DNA from: an uncultured Acetobacteraceae bacterium
Lineage (GTDB): Bacteria > Pseudomonadota > Alphaproteobacteria > Acetobacterales > Acetobacteraceae
Direction: 5' to 3'
Length of the DNA: 64,000 bases
Assembly: GCA_903907955.1 (NCBI GenBank)
Contig: CAIVPZ010000172.1
Coordinates: 31,464-95,463 of the forward strand
Shown here: one piece after another, positions 34,910-43,268 of the stretch
Layout of the letters: every line of letters begins with the position of its first letter
Position numbering within the stretch: the first letter of the stretch is position 1
The notes under the pieces: generated by a model
Database searches by the model: none
What the model saw: only the letters and a program-made list of their open reading frames with translations
Told to the model about the DNA's origin: nothing
Program-made: the position numbers and the translations under genes

Positions 34910-35875
34910 TCAATCCCGCGGCGCCGCCGCCCGCTGCAGCCGGTCGTTGATGGCCAGCCCCAGCCCCGAGTCGGGCACCGGCATCACCGCGATGCCGCGC
35001 AGGCCGAGGCGCCGGCCCGACTCGTCGAGCGCGCGCAGGCCGGCGAACAGGTTCGCCGCCGCCTCCGCCAGATCACCGCTTTCGCTCAACTGGAACACCG
35101 CCCTGGCCCCACCCGGCGGCGGCCCGAAGGCCAGCAGCGCCTCGTCGGCGCCCGCCGCGCGCGCCGCCAGCCGCACCGGCAGGGCGGGCGCGTAATGCGA
35201 CGCCAGCAGCCCCGGCGAGCGCGGCGCCGCCGCCGGCGGGGCGCCGCTGTCCACCGCGCCGATCACGGCGGCAATCGCCTCGCGCGTCACCCCGCCGGGC
35301 CGCAGCAGGACGGGGCGCGGCCCGGTGAGGTCGAGCACCGTCGATTCCACCCCGACCGGGCACGGCCCGCTATCCAGCACCGCATCGATCCGCCCGGCCA
35401 GCCCGGCCAGCACATGCGCCGCCGTGGTCGGGCTCACCGCGCCCGAGCGGTTGGCCGAGGGCGCCGCCACCGGCCGCGCCACCGCGCGCAGCAGCGCCAG
35501 CGCGTCCGGATGCGCCGGCACCCGCACCGCCAATGTCTCCAGGCCGGCAGCGGCCAGCAGCGCCACCGGGCAGCCCGTCCGGCGCCGCAGCACCAGCGTC
35601 AGCGGCCCCGGCCAGAACGCGCCGGCCAGGGCAAGCGCCGCCGGAGTCGCCGCGACATGGGCGAAGGCCGATGCGGCATCCGGGTAGTGGCAGATCAGCG
35701 GATTGAACTGCGGCCGTCCCTTGGCGGCGAAGATCGCCGCCACCGCGCGCCCGTCGGTGGCATCCCCGCCAAGCCCGTAAACCGTCTCGGTGGCGAAGGC
35801 GACCAGCAAGCCGCCGCGCAGAAGCTCAACCGCGCGGGCCAGCCCCGCCGCATCCGGCAGCAACTTATCGGTCAC
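34910..35875 (-). CDS. L-threonylcarbamoyladenylate synthase (Sua5/YwlC)
   Basis: 321 aa from GTG 35875, which overlaps the cysQ stop (GTGA). Makes threonylcarbamoyl-AMP for t6A37 in ANN-reading tRNAs. The N-terminal YrdC domain (1-200) shows F-A-T-E-T-V-Y-G-L-G, K-G-R-P-x-F-N-P-L and A-P-S-A-N-R-S-G. The extra C-terminal Sua5 domain starts near 215 after S-P-G-x-x-x-S-H-Y-A-P. The length therefore indicates Sua5 rather than the short TsaC form. The open frame continues upstream through cysQ, but that part is an out-of-frame shadow. Confidence 0.9.
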   Translation of the reverse strand: MTDKLLPDAAGLARAVELLRGGLLVAFATETVYGLGGDATDGRAVAAIFAAKGRPQFNPLICHYPDAASAFAHVAATPAALALAGAFWPGPLTLVLRRRTGCPVALLAAAGLETLAVRVPAHPDALALLRAVARPVAAPSANRSGAVSPTTAAHVLAGLAGRIDAVLDSGPCPVGVESTVLDLTGPRPVLLRPGGVTREAIAAVIGAVDSGAPPAAAPRSPGLLASHYAPALPVRLAARAAGADEALLAFGPPPGGARAVFQLSESGDLAEAAANLFAGLRALDESGRRLGLRGIAVMPVPDSGLGLAINDRLQRAAAPRD

Positions 35876-36642
35876 GGCGTGATGCGACCGGTCGCATAGA
35901 AATGCGGGTTGACCCAGCCCGGCTTGCCGTAGCGCAGAATTGCGTCCCCTTCGACCGTCCGCACCGCCCCGCCGGCGGCTTCCAGCACCGCCTGCGCGGC
36001 GCAGGTGTCCCATTCCATGGTGGTGCCGAAGCGCGGATACAGATCCGCCAGCCCCTCGGCAATCAGGCAGAATTTCAGTGCCGAGCCGAGGTTCAGCGTC
36101 GAGGCCACCTGCCGGGACGCCAGGAAATCCTGCATCCGCGGGTCCTTGCCGTGGTGCCGGCTGGCCAGCACGGCGATCCCCTCCGCCGGTGGAGCACGGG
36201 CCGCGATGGCATGCGCCCCCGCCGCCGTGCGTTTCACCGCGCCGCCGCCGATGCGGCCGCCGTAGAGCGCCCCCCGGGCCGGCACCCCGACCACGCCCAG
36301 CACCGGCGCGCCATCGCGCACCAGGCCGATGCAGACGGCGAAATCGTCGCCCCCGGCGGCGAACTCGCGGGTGCCGTCCAGCGGATCGACGCACCAGAAA
36401 CTGGCGGCCTGCGCCGGCACATGCCCCGCCGCGACCGCCTCCTCGGCGACCACCGGCAGATCCGGCGTGGCGGCCCGCAGCCCCGCCGCGATCAGCAGCT
36501 CGGCCTGCTGATCCGCCTCGGTCACCGGCGAGGCATCGGCCTTGTGCCGTGTCTCGAAGCCGCGCGCGCGCACTGCCAGGATGGTTTCGCCGGCGCGGGC
36601 GGCGAGGTCGAATGCGAGCGCCAACAGGGCTGTGTCGTCCAT
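35872..36642 (-). CDS. cysQ: 3'(2'),5'-bisphosphate nucleotidase, CysQ family
   Basis: 256 aa, inositol-monophosphatase fold. Removes the 3'-phosphate from PAP/PAPS. Metal-binding signatures: V-V-A-E-E-A near 65, W-C-V-D-P-L-D-G-T-R-E-F near 84-95 and the C-terminal W-D-T-C-A-A near 210. The T-R-E-F variant after D-G-T fits CysQ better than SuhB. Upstream of and overlapping sua5; divergent from pepA across 114 bp. Confidence 0.86.
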   Translation of the reverse strand: MDDTALLALAFDLAARAGETILAVRARGFETRHKADASPVTEADQQAELLIAAGLRAATPDLPVVAEEAVAAGHVPAQAASFWCVDPLDGTREFAAGGDDFAVCIGLVRDGAPVLGVVGVPARGALYGGRIGGGAVKRTAAGAHAIAARAPPAEGIAVLASRHHGKDPRMQDFLASRQVASTLNLGSALKFCLIAEGLADLYPRFGTTMEWDTCAAQAVLEAAGGAVRTVEGDAILRYGKPGWVNPHFYATGRITP

Positions 36643-36756
36643 AAGCTCCTCATAGGGCCGGCTGCGGCGGGCGCAAAGCCGGCGCGGCAGTGGCGGCGCG
36701 CCGCAGCGCTGCTACAGTCCTCAGTACCCTTGCCTTGAACCACGGAGCCCGCGCCC

Positions 36757-38262
36757 ATGCTCGACATCTCCTTCGCCCGCCCGGCCCTGCCCAAATCCGG
36801 CGCCCTGGTGCTGCTGGCCGCCGAGGGAGAGGAGCCGGATGCAATCCAGGCAGCGGCGGACAGCGCCACCGGCGGCGCGGTGGCGCGGGTGCTGGAGGCA
36901 ACCGAGTTCAAGCCCAAGGCGGGCAAGACCTGCACCATCCTCGCCCCCGGCGCCGGGCTGTCGCGCATCGTCGTCGTCGGCATCGGCAAGCGCGCCGACC
37001 TGACCCCGCGCACCGCCGCGGAGGCAGGCGGCACCGCCGCCGCCGCCTTGCAGCGCGAGCCGGCCGGCGCCGTGGCCGCCGCCCGGCTCACGCCGGAACT
37101 GGCCGCCGCCCTCGCCGCCGGCGCCGCCCTGCGCACCTACCGCTTCGACCGCTACCGCACCACCGAGAAGGCCGAGGACCGCCCGAAGCTGGCCAGACTG
37201 GCCGTGTTCGCGGACGACCCCGCCGCCGCCAACGAAGCCTGGGGCACACGGCGCGCGGTGGTCGAGGGCGCCCGCCTCGCCCGCGATCTGGTCAGCGAGC
37301 CGCCGAACGTGCTGACCCCGGCGGAGCTGGCCGAGCGCTGCCGCGGCCTGGAACCGCTGGGCCTGAAGGTCGAGGTGCTGGGGCCGCGCGAAATGACCAA
37401 GCTGGGCTTCGGGGCGCTGCTGGGGGTCGCCCAGGGCAGCGCCAACGAGCCGCGCATGGTGATCATGCACTGGCTCGGCGCCTCCGGCGGCACCGCCGCC
37501 AACAACGGCAAGGGCAAGCGCGCCCGGGCGGCCAGGCCGCTCGCCTTCGTCGGCAAGGGCGTCACCTTCGACACCGGCGGCATTTCGATCAAGCCGGCCC
37601 AGGGCATGGAGGACATGAAGTTCGACATGGCCGGCGCCGCCGCCGTGATCGGGCTGATGGCGGCGCTGGCCGGCCGGCGCGCCCGGGTGGACGCGGTCGG
37701 CCTGGTCGGGCTGGTCGAGAACATGCCGAGCGGCACCGCCCAGCGCCCGGGCGACGTGGTGAAAACCTATTCCGGCCAGACCGTCGAGGTCATCAACACC
37801 GACGCCGAGGGCCGCCTCGTGCTCGCCGACGTGCTCTGGTACTGCCAGGAGAAGTTCGACCCGCGCTGCATCATCGACGTGGCCACGCTGACCGGCGCCA
37901 TGGTGGTCAGTCTGGGCCACGACTACGCGGGATTTTTCAGCAACGACGACGAACTCGCCCAGCGCCTGCATGCCGCCGGAGAGGCCACCGGCGAGAAGCT
38001 CTGGCGCATGCCGCTGGCCGAGTCGTACGACAAGCTGATCAAGTCCGACATCGCCGACATGAAGAATGTCGCCGGCCGGCCGGCCGGCGCCATCACCGCG
38101 GCGCAGTTCCTGCAGCGCTTCGTCAACGGCAAGCCCTGGGCGCATCTCGACATCGCCGGCACCGCCTGGGCCACCAAGGACAGCACCGTGGTGCCGAAGG
38201 GCGCGACGGCGTTCGGCGTGCGCCTGCTCGATCGGCTGGTGGCAGAGCACTACGAGGGCTGA
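36757..38262 (+). CDS. pepA: leucyl aminopeptidase (cytosol aminopeptidase, M17)
   Basis: 501 aa, family length. Two-metal aminopeptidase acting on N-terminal Leu and others. G-K-G-V-T-F-D-T-G-G-I-S-I-K-P near 266-280 supplies the catalytic Lys and an Asp ligand. The family signature N-T-D-A-E-G-R-L-V-L-A-D is near 346-357. ATG 36757 has GGAG nine bases upstream. holC follows 11 bp later on the same strand, a common gammaproteobacterial and alphaproteobacterial pairing. Confidence 0.95.
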   Translation: MLDISFARPALPKSGALVLLAAEGEEPDAIQAAADSATGGAVARVLEATEFKPKAGKTCTILAPGAGLSRIVVVGIGKRADLTPRTAAEAGGTAAAALQREPAGAVAAARLTPELAAALAAGAALRTYRFDRYRTTEKAEDRPKLARLAVFADDPAAANEAWGTRRAVVEGARLARDLVSEPPNVLTPAELAERCRGLEPLGLKVEVLGPREMTKLGFGALLGVAQGSANEPRMVIMHWLGASGGTAANNGKGKRARAARPLAFVGKGVTFDTGGISIKPAQGMEDMKFDMAGAAAVIGLMAALAGRRARVDAVGLVGLVENMPSGTAQRPGDVVKTYSGQTVEVINTDAEGRLVLADVLWYCQEKFDPRCIIDVATLTGAMVVSLGHDYAGFFSNDDELAQRLHAAGEATGEKLWRMPLAESYDKLIKSDIADMKNVAGRPAGAITAAQFLQRFVNGKPWAHLDIAGTAWATKDSTVVPKGATAFGVRLLDRLVAEHYEG

Positions 38263-38273
38263 AACGGGGCGCG

Positions 38274-38756
38274 ATGGCCGAGATCGGCTTCTACCACCTG
38301 ACCCGCACCGGCGCCGACCAGGCGCTGCCGCAACTGCTCGGCCGCACGCTGGCGGCCGGCCAGCGGGCGCTGGTGCTGTGCGCCAGCCCCGAGCGGGTGG
38401 CGGCGCTGGATGCCGCGCTGTGGCTGTGCCCCGACCCGGACTGGCTGCCGCACGGCACCGCCGGGTCGGGCGAGGCCGAGTTGCAGCCGGTCTGGCTCGC
38501 CGCCGCCGACCCGGGGGCTGCCGGCGCGCCGAACGGGGCGCGTTTCCTGTTTCTGCTCGACGGCGCGCAGAGTGACCGACTCGAGCTGTACGACCGGGTG
38601 TTTGACCTGTTCGACGGCGCCGACGAGGCTGCCGTGCAGGCCGCCCGGGGCCGCTGGGCCGCCGCCCGCGCGGCCGGCCATGCGCTCGCCTACTGGCAGC
38701 AGGGGGGGCGCGGCTGGGAACGCAAGGCGCAGGTTGCCGGCCGCGCCGCCCCCTAA
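38274..38756 (+). CDS. holC: DNA polymerase III chi subunit
   Basis: 160 aa. Links the clamp loader to single-strand-binding protein. Starts E-I-G-F-Y-H-L-T-R-T, typical of HolC. The middle has L-x-F-L-L-D-G-A and the C-terminal part the W-x-x-x-R-x-x-G-H-x-L-x-Y-W-Q-Q pattern. Located right after pepA as in many Proteobacteria. Its stop overlaps that of the convergent 94-aa gene by four bases. Confidence 0.85.
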   Translation: MAEIGFYHLTRTGADQALPQLLGRTLAAGQRALVLCASPERVAALDAALWLCPDPDWLPHGTAGSGEAELQPVWLAAADPGAAGAPNGARFLFLLDGAQSDRLELYDRVFDLFDGADEAAVQAARGRWAAARAAGHALAYWQQGGRGWERKAQVAGRAAP

Positions 38757-39037
38757 AAAAACTGCCCGCGCAGGAAGCCCAGCGCGGGCAGCGGTTTCCA
38801 GCTGCGCGGCAGGTCCGCGCGGCGCATCGGCACCACACTGTAGCGCGGCAGCGCCTGCCGGCCGCTCTCCAGGAAAGCCGCGTAGGCCCGCACCTGCTGC
38901 TCGCGCCAGGTTCGATCGGCCAGGGCGGCCATACGGGTGGGATAAATCTCAGCGACCCGGCTGTTCTTGCCGAAACTGGCCACGACCGCCCACATCGAGT
39001 CGTCGCGGGCGTGGCTGAGTGCGATCACCTCACTCAT
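38753..39037 (-). CDS. 94-aa protein of unknown function
   Basis: Not recognised. Basic, with W-R-E-Q-Q-V-R-A-Y-A-A-F in the middle and W-K-P-L-P near the C-terminus. No signal peptide or membrane helix. Starts at ATG 39037; its stop overlaps holC's stop on the opposite strand. It lies 106 bp past nusG, where the ribosomal-protein genes would usually start. Confidence 0.5.
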   Translation of the reverse strand: MSEVIALSHARDDSMWAVVASFGKNSRVAEIYPTRMAALADRTWREQQVRAYAAFLESGRQALPRYSVVPMRRADLPRSWKPLPALGFLRGQFF

Positions 39038-39088
39038 CGGCAGGTGCTGGCATCCGTGGCTCCTTCGGAGCGCGATGCTAGCGAGGCC

Positions 39089-39125
39089 GCTGCCGCGGCG
39101 CCAGTACTGAGGCGCCCGCGGCAGC
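39089..39125 (-). terminator. strong GC-rich hairpin downstream of nusG
   Basis: GCTGCCGCGGCGCC pairs with GGCGCCCGCGGCAGC across a 9-nt loop with a single bulge. Located 19 bases past the nusG stop, it probably ends the secE-nusG transcript. No U-tract is evident on the minus strand. Confidence 0.5.
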
Positions 39126-39143
39126 AGCTACCGGATCAGGCGA

Positions 39144-39674
39144 TCAGACCTTTTCCACCTGGCTGTATTCCAGTTCCACCGGGGTGGAACGGCCGAAGAT
39201 GGACACGCTGACCTTCACCCGGCCCTTTTCCTCGTCCACCTCCTCGACCACGCCATTGAAACTGGTGAACGGACCGTCGGCGACGCGGACCTGCTCGCCG
39301 ACCTCGAACACCACGGACGGGCGCGGACGCTCGACGCCTTCCTGGGTCTGCTTGAGAATGCGCTCAGCCTCGGCATCGGAGATCGGGCTGGGGCGCATCT
39401 TGGTGCCGAGGAAGCCGGTGACCTTCGGCGTGTCCTTGACCAGATGCCAGGCCTCATCGCTGAGTTCCATCTTCACCAGCACGTAGCCGGGAAAGAACTT
39501 GTGCTCGGCGTTGACCTTCTGGCCGCGGCGGACCTCGACCACCTGCTCCGACGGCACCAGCACTTCATCGATCTGGTCGGCCAGCCCCTTCTGGGCAGCC
39601 TGCTCCTTGATCTGCTGGGCGATCTTCTTCTCGAAGCCGGAGTAGACGTGCACCACGTACCAGCGCTTGGCCAT
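39144..39674 (-). CDS. nusG: NusG transcription elongation/termination factor
   Basis: 176 aa, family length. Binds RNA polymerase and Rho or S10. NGN domain starts [22 protein letters not shown] near 63 and the G-F-L-G segment near 90 follow. The C-terminal KOW domain has G-E-Q-V-R-V-x-D-G-P-F and F-N-G-V-V-E-E-V-D. Follows secE by 13 bp. Notably rplK is not downstream. Confidence 0.96.
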   Translation of the reverse strand: MAKRWYVVHVYSGFEKKIAQQIKEQAAQKGLADQIDEVLVPSEQVVEVRRGQKVNAEHKFFPGYVLVKMELSDEAWHLVKDTPKVTGFLGTKMRPSPISDAEAERILKQTQEGVERPRPSVVFEVGEQVRVADGPFTSFNGVVEEVDEEKGRVKVSVSIFGRSTPVELEYSQVEKV

Positions 39675-39687
39675 CAGGGTGACCCTT

Positions 39688-39891
39688 TCAACCGGCCACG
39701 CCGAACAACAGCCGCACGAAAATACCGATGAACTGATCGGCCAAGAAAAAGAACAGCGCGGCGAGCGCCGCCATGGCGAACACCAGGCCGGTCGTCACCA
39801 GCGTCTCCTTGCGGGACGGCCAGGTGACCTTGCTCACCTCGCTGCGCACCTCGCGGAAGAACCTCACCGGATTGATCGCCAAGCCGCTCAT
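39688..39891 (-). CDS. secE: SecE, preprotein translocase subunit
   Basis: 67 aa, the short single-helix form usual outside enterics. [21 protein letters not shown] is the conserved amphipathic helix and the C-terminal 25 residues form one membrane helix. AGGAG lies directly upstream of ATG 39891. Sits between tRNA-Trp and nusG, the classical order. Confidence 0.94.
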   Translation of the reverse strand: MSGLAINPVRFFREVRSEVSKVTWPSRKETLVTTGLVFAMAALAALFFFLADQFIGIFVRLLFGVAG

Positions 39892-39923
39892 ACTCCTGGA
39901 ATGCCTTTCAAACGTGGCTGGGG

Positions 39924-40000
39924 TGGCAGGGGTGGAGGGTCTCGAACCCCCAACCTCCGGTTTTGGAGACCGGCGCTCTAGCCAATTGAGCTACACCCCT
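39924..40000 (-). tRNA. trnW: tRNA-Trp (anticodon CCA)
   Basis: 77 nt including an encoded 3' CCA. Read on the minus strand, the acceptor arm AGGGGTG pairs with CACCCCT. The anticodon loop is CTCCAAA, giving CCA, and the T-arm contains GGTTCGAGACC. Immediately upstream of secE-nusG in the same direction, the common tRNA-Trp position. Confidence 0.97.
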
Positions 40001-40064
40001 ACCGGTTCCCGGGAAGCGGTGGCGCGCCGTGGCGCCGCCTCCGCGATCCGGGTGCGGAGGCGCG

Positions 40065-40093
40065 TAGAAAGAATGCGGCGGGCATTCTGTCAA
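40065..40093 (-). promoter_or_regulatory. promoter of tRNA-Trp-secE-nusG with a dyad in the spacer
   Basis: Minus strand: perfect TTGACA, a 17-bp spacer made almost entirely of the dyad GAATGC-n5-GCATTC (40071-40087), then a weak -10 around TTTCTA. The start would be near 40058, about 58 nt before the tRNA. The perfect -35 is clear; the -10 is poor and the role of the dyad is unknown. Confidence 0.45.
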
Positions 40094-40119
40094 GGGGCGG
40101 TTCGCCGATACCGGCGCCG

Positions 40120-42213
40120 TCAGCCATTCAGGTCAGCAAAACTGCGCCCGGCATTCACCATTTCCCGCAGCAGCGGCGCCGGCTCCCAGCCCACGCCGTT
40201 GCCGGCGTGGATGGCCTCGATTCGCCGCAGCATCGCCGCCACGCCCACGCCGTCGGCCTCGTGCATCGGCCCGCCCCGCCATGCCGGGTAGCCGTAGCCA
40301 TGCACCAGCACCACGTCGATGTCGGACGGGCGCTGGGCAATGCCCTCGCCAAGGATTTTCGCGGCCTCGTTCACCATGGCGGCGTGCACCCGTTCGATCA
40401 GCTCCGCGGCCGGCACCGCCCGCCGCACGATGCCGCGCGCGGCCGAGGCGCGCTCGACCAGCGCCGTCACCACCGGGTCCACCTCCCGCCGCCCGTTGGT
40501 GTGGCGGTAATATCCGGCGCCGGTCTTCTGGCCGAACCGGCCCAACTCGCAGATCCAGTCGGCGATCGGCACGTCGCGGGCGCGCTTGTCGCGTTTCGGC
40601 GCCAGCCGCTTGCGGGTCGCCCAGCCGATGTCGAGCCCGGCCAGGTCGGCCACCGCATATGGCCCCATGGCGAAGCCGTGCGCCTCCAGCGCCGCATCGA
40701 TCTCCTGCGGATAGGCGCCGTCCTCCAGCAGGAAATCGCATTGCTGTCGCCAGCGGGAAAAAATCCGGTTGCCGATGAAGCCCTCGCCGACGCCGGCGAT
40801 CACCGCCAGCTTGCCGATGCGCCGCGCCAGCGCCAGCGCGGTCGCCAGCGCCTCCGGCACGGTGCGCCCGCCGCGCACGATCTCCAGCAGCTTCATCACA
40901 TGCGCCGGGCTGAAGAAATGCAGCCCCAGCACCCGCTCGGGCGCGTCCACCACGTCGGCCAGCAGGTTGATGTCGAGATAGGAGGTGTTGCTGGCCAGCA
41001 CGCAGTCGCGCCGCACGATGGCGGACAGCCGCCGGAACACGTCCAGCTTGACGTCCAGTTGCTCCACCACCGCCTCGATCACCAGCGCCACATCGGCCAG
41101 CGCGCCGAGGTCGGTGGTGAAACGGATGCGGCCCATCCGGGTCTCCAGCACCTCCTCGGTCAGCCGCCCGCTCTTCACCTGGCGCTCGTAGACCAGGCAG
41201 ATGCGGCTCTCCGCCGCCCGTGCAGCCTCGGCCGAGGCCTCCACCAGCGTCACCTCCAGCCCGGCATCGGCCAGCGCCAGGGCGATGCCCGCGCCCATGG
41301 TGCCGCCCCCCACCACACCGCAGGCCCGCACCGGCCAGGGCCGCGCGTCATGGCCTTCGCCCGGCGGCATGCGGGCGGCCACCCGCTCGGCGTGGAACAG
41401 GTAGCGCAACGCCCGGCATTGCGGCCCGCTGCGCAACGCCAGCGAGGCGAGGCGCTCACGCTCCAGCCCTTCATCAAACGGCAGGTCGATCGCCCAGCCC
41501 ACCGCCGCCGCCGCGGCCACCGGCGCGAGGGCGCCGCGGGCCCGCCGGGTCGCCGCCGCCACCGCGGCGTCGAAGGCGGCCCGCGCCTCCGCGGCGGCAA
41601 TATCCGGCACCGCCCGGTCGCGCGCCCGCGGCGGCGTGCCGCGCGCCGCCAGTTCGCGCGCCCGTTCCATCGCCACCCGGCGCAGGTCGGTGGCGATCTC
41701 GTCCACCAGCCCCAGCTTCAGCGCCTCGTCGGCCGGCACGTGACGGCCGCTGGTCACCAGGTCCAGCGCCGCGATCGCCCCGGCCAGCCGGGGCGCCCGC
41801 TGGGTGCCGCCGGCACCGGGGATCAGCCCGATCCGGCTCTCGGGCAGGCCCACCCGCGCGTCCGGCGCCATGATCCGCGCATGGCAGGCCAGCGCCAGCT
41901 CGAAACCGCCGCCCAGCGCGGTGCCGTGCAGCGCCGCCACGAACGGTTTGCCGGCAGCCTCGATGGCGGCGTTCACGGTGCCGGTGGTCACCTCCGGTGG
42001 CGGCAGATCGAACTCGCGGATATCGGCGCCGGCGACGAAGGTGCGGCCGGCGCAGGCGATCACCGCGGCATGCACCCCGTGATCCGCCGCCACCGCCTGC
42101 ACCGCGGCCAGCAACGCGCGGCGCAGCGGGATGGACAGCGCGTTCACCGGCGGGTTGTCGATGATGATGACGGCGACGTCACCATGCCGCTCAACAGTGA
42201 CCAGGGGTTTCAT
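40120..42213 (-). CDS. bifunctional enoyl-CoA hydratase / 3-hydroxyacyl-CoA dehydrogenase
   Basis: 697 aa, FadJ/FadB-type fatty-acid beta-oxidation multifunctional enzyme. The crotonase domain (1-190) has D-N-P-P-V-N-A-L, A-G-A-D-I-R-E-F and G-L-P-E-S-R-I-G-L-I-P-G-A-G-G-T-Q-R, retaining the catalytic Glu. The NAD domain starts near 300 with G-V-V-G-G-G-T-M-G-A-G-I. The 3HCDH domain has H-F-F-S-P-A-H-V-M, including the catalytic His, and G-F-I-G-N-R. No thiolase gene is adjacent. The symbol is left open because FadB, FadJ and peroxisomal-type enzymes share this architecture. Confidence 0.9.
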   Translation of the reverse strand: MKPLVTVERHGDVAVIIIDNPPVNALSIPLRRALLAAVQAVAADHGVHAAVIACAGRTFVAGADIREFDLPPPEVTTGTVNAAIEAAGKPFVAALHGTALGGGFELALACHARIMAPDARVGLPESRIGLIPGAGGTQRAPRLAGAIAALDLVTSGRHVPADEALKLGLVDEIATDLRRVAMERARELAARGTPPRARDRAVPDIAAAEARAAFDAAVAAATRRARGALAPVAAAAAVGWAIDLPFDEGLERERLASLALRSGPQCRALRYLFHAERVAARMPPGEGHDARPWPVRACGVVGGGTMGAGIALALADAGLEVTLVEASAEAARAAESRICLVYERQVKSGRLTEEVLETRMGRIRFTTDLGALADVALVIEAVVEQLDVKLDVFRRLSAIVRRDCVLASNTSYLDINLLADVVDAPERVLGLHFFSPAHVMKLLEIVRGGRTVPEALATALALARRIGKLAVIAGVGEGFIGNRIFSRWRQQCDFLLEDGAYPQEIDAALEAHGFAMGPYAVADLAGLDIGWATRKRLAPKRDKRARDVPIADWICELGRFGQKTGAGYYRHTNGRREVDPVVTALVERASAARGIVRRAVPAAELIERVHAAMVNEAAKILGEGIAQRPSDIDVVLVHGYGYPAWRGGPMHEADGVGVAAMLRRIEAIHAGNGVGWEPAPLLREMVNAGRSFADLNG

Positions 42214-42363
42214 GTTCAGCTTTTCATCGTTTGGTTTGCCAGGAAGTATGGGTGCCGGCCGCAGCCTGCGGAAGAGGGCGCCGCCGCACCCCGCCCGCCC
42301 GCAATTGACGGCCGCCGGCGGCGCGGCGCAGGATCATTGTCGGACCATACGGAGCCGCCAATC

Positions 42364-43233
42364 ATGAACAAAAAGGCCCACAAGCGCGCATCCGAGCCGC
42401 CGGAGGCACCCGCCGCGCCCCCCCTGCCCGCCACCGCACCACCGGCTTCCGAGACCCCGGCAAAGCTCGGCGGCAAGGAATACCTGCGCGAGCTGAAGAA
42501 GCTGCACGTCGAACTGGTGAAGGTGCAGCGCTGGGTGATCGAGAAGGGTCTGAAGGTCGTCATCATCTTCGAGGGCCGCGATGGCGCCGGCAAGGGCGGC
42601 ACCATCAAGGCGATCACCGAACGGGTCAGCCCGCGGATATTCCGTGTCGTCGCCCTGCCCGCGCCGACCGAACGCGAAAAGTCGCAGATGTACATCCAGC
42701 GCTACCTGCCGCATTTGCCGGCGGCCGGCGAGATCGTCATCTTCGACCGCTCCTGGTACAACCGCGCCGGCGTCGAGCGCGTGATGGGGTTCTGCTCGGA
42801 CGAGCATGCGCGCGATTTCCTCAAGGTCCTGCCAGGCATGGAACATTCCATCGTCGCCTCCGGGATAATCCTGATCAAATACTGGCTCGAAGTCAGCGAG
42901 GAGGAGCAGACAAAACGGCTGCAGGCGCGCATCGACGATGGCCGCAAGCTTTGGAAGCTGTCACCGATGGACCTGAAGTCATTCGGCCGCTGGTTCGACT
43001 ACTCGCGCGCGCGCAACGAAATGTTCGCCGCCTCCGACACCGCCTGGGCACCCTGGTGGGTCGTGCCGTCCGACGACAAGAAGCGCGCCCGGCTGAACGT
43101 GATTTCGCACCTGTTGAAGCACATCCCCTACGAGGATCTGCCACGGCAAGAAATCAAACTGCCCAAGCGCCAGAAACCCGACGGGTACCGGGAGCCGGAT
43201 TATCCGTACCACTACGTGCCGGCGATCTACTGA
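42364..43233 (+). CDS. ppk2: polyphosphate kinase 2 (class I PPK2)
   Basis: 289 aa. Uses polyphosphate to phosphorylate nucleoside diphosphates (or the reverse). Residues 1-35 are a disordered Ala/Pro tail. Walker A E-G-R-D-G-A-G-K-G-G-T-I-K lies near 71-83; Walker B and lid F-D-R-S-W-Y-N-R-A-G-V-E-R-V-M-G-F near 127-143. Then W-L-E-V-S-E-E-E-Q and D-Y-S-R-A-R-N-E. ATG 42364 is preceded by GGAG. Divergent from the beta-oxidation gene. Confidence 0.93.
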   Translation: MNKKAHKRASEPPEAPAAPPLPATAPPASETPAKLGGKEYLRELKKLHVELVKVQRWVIEKGLKVVIIFEGRDGAGKGGTIKAITERVSPRIFRVVALPAPTEREKSQMYIQRYLPHLPAAGEIVIFDRSWYNRAGVERVMGFCSDEHARDFLKVLPGMEHSIVASGIILIKYWLEVSEEEQTKRLQARIDDGRKLWKLSPMDLKSFGRWFDYSRARNEMFAASDTAWAPWWVVPSDDKKRARLNVISHLLKHIPYEDLPRQEIKLPKRQKPDGYREPDYPYHYVPAIY

Positions 43234-43268
43234 ATCTTACCCGGTCGGGTCAGGCCGCCTGCTACCTG

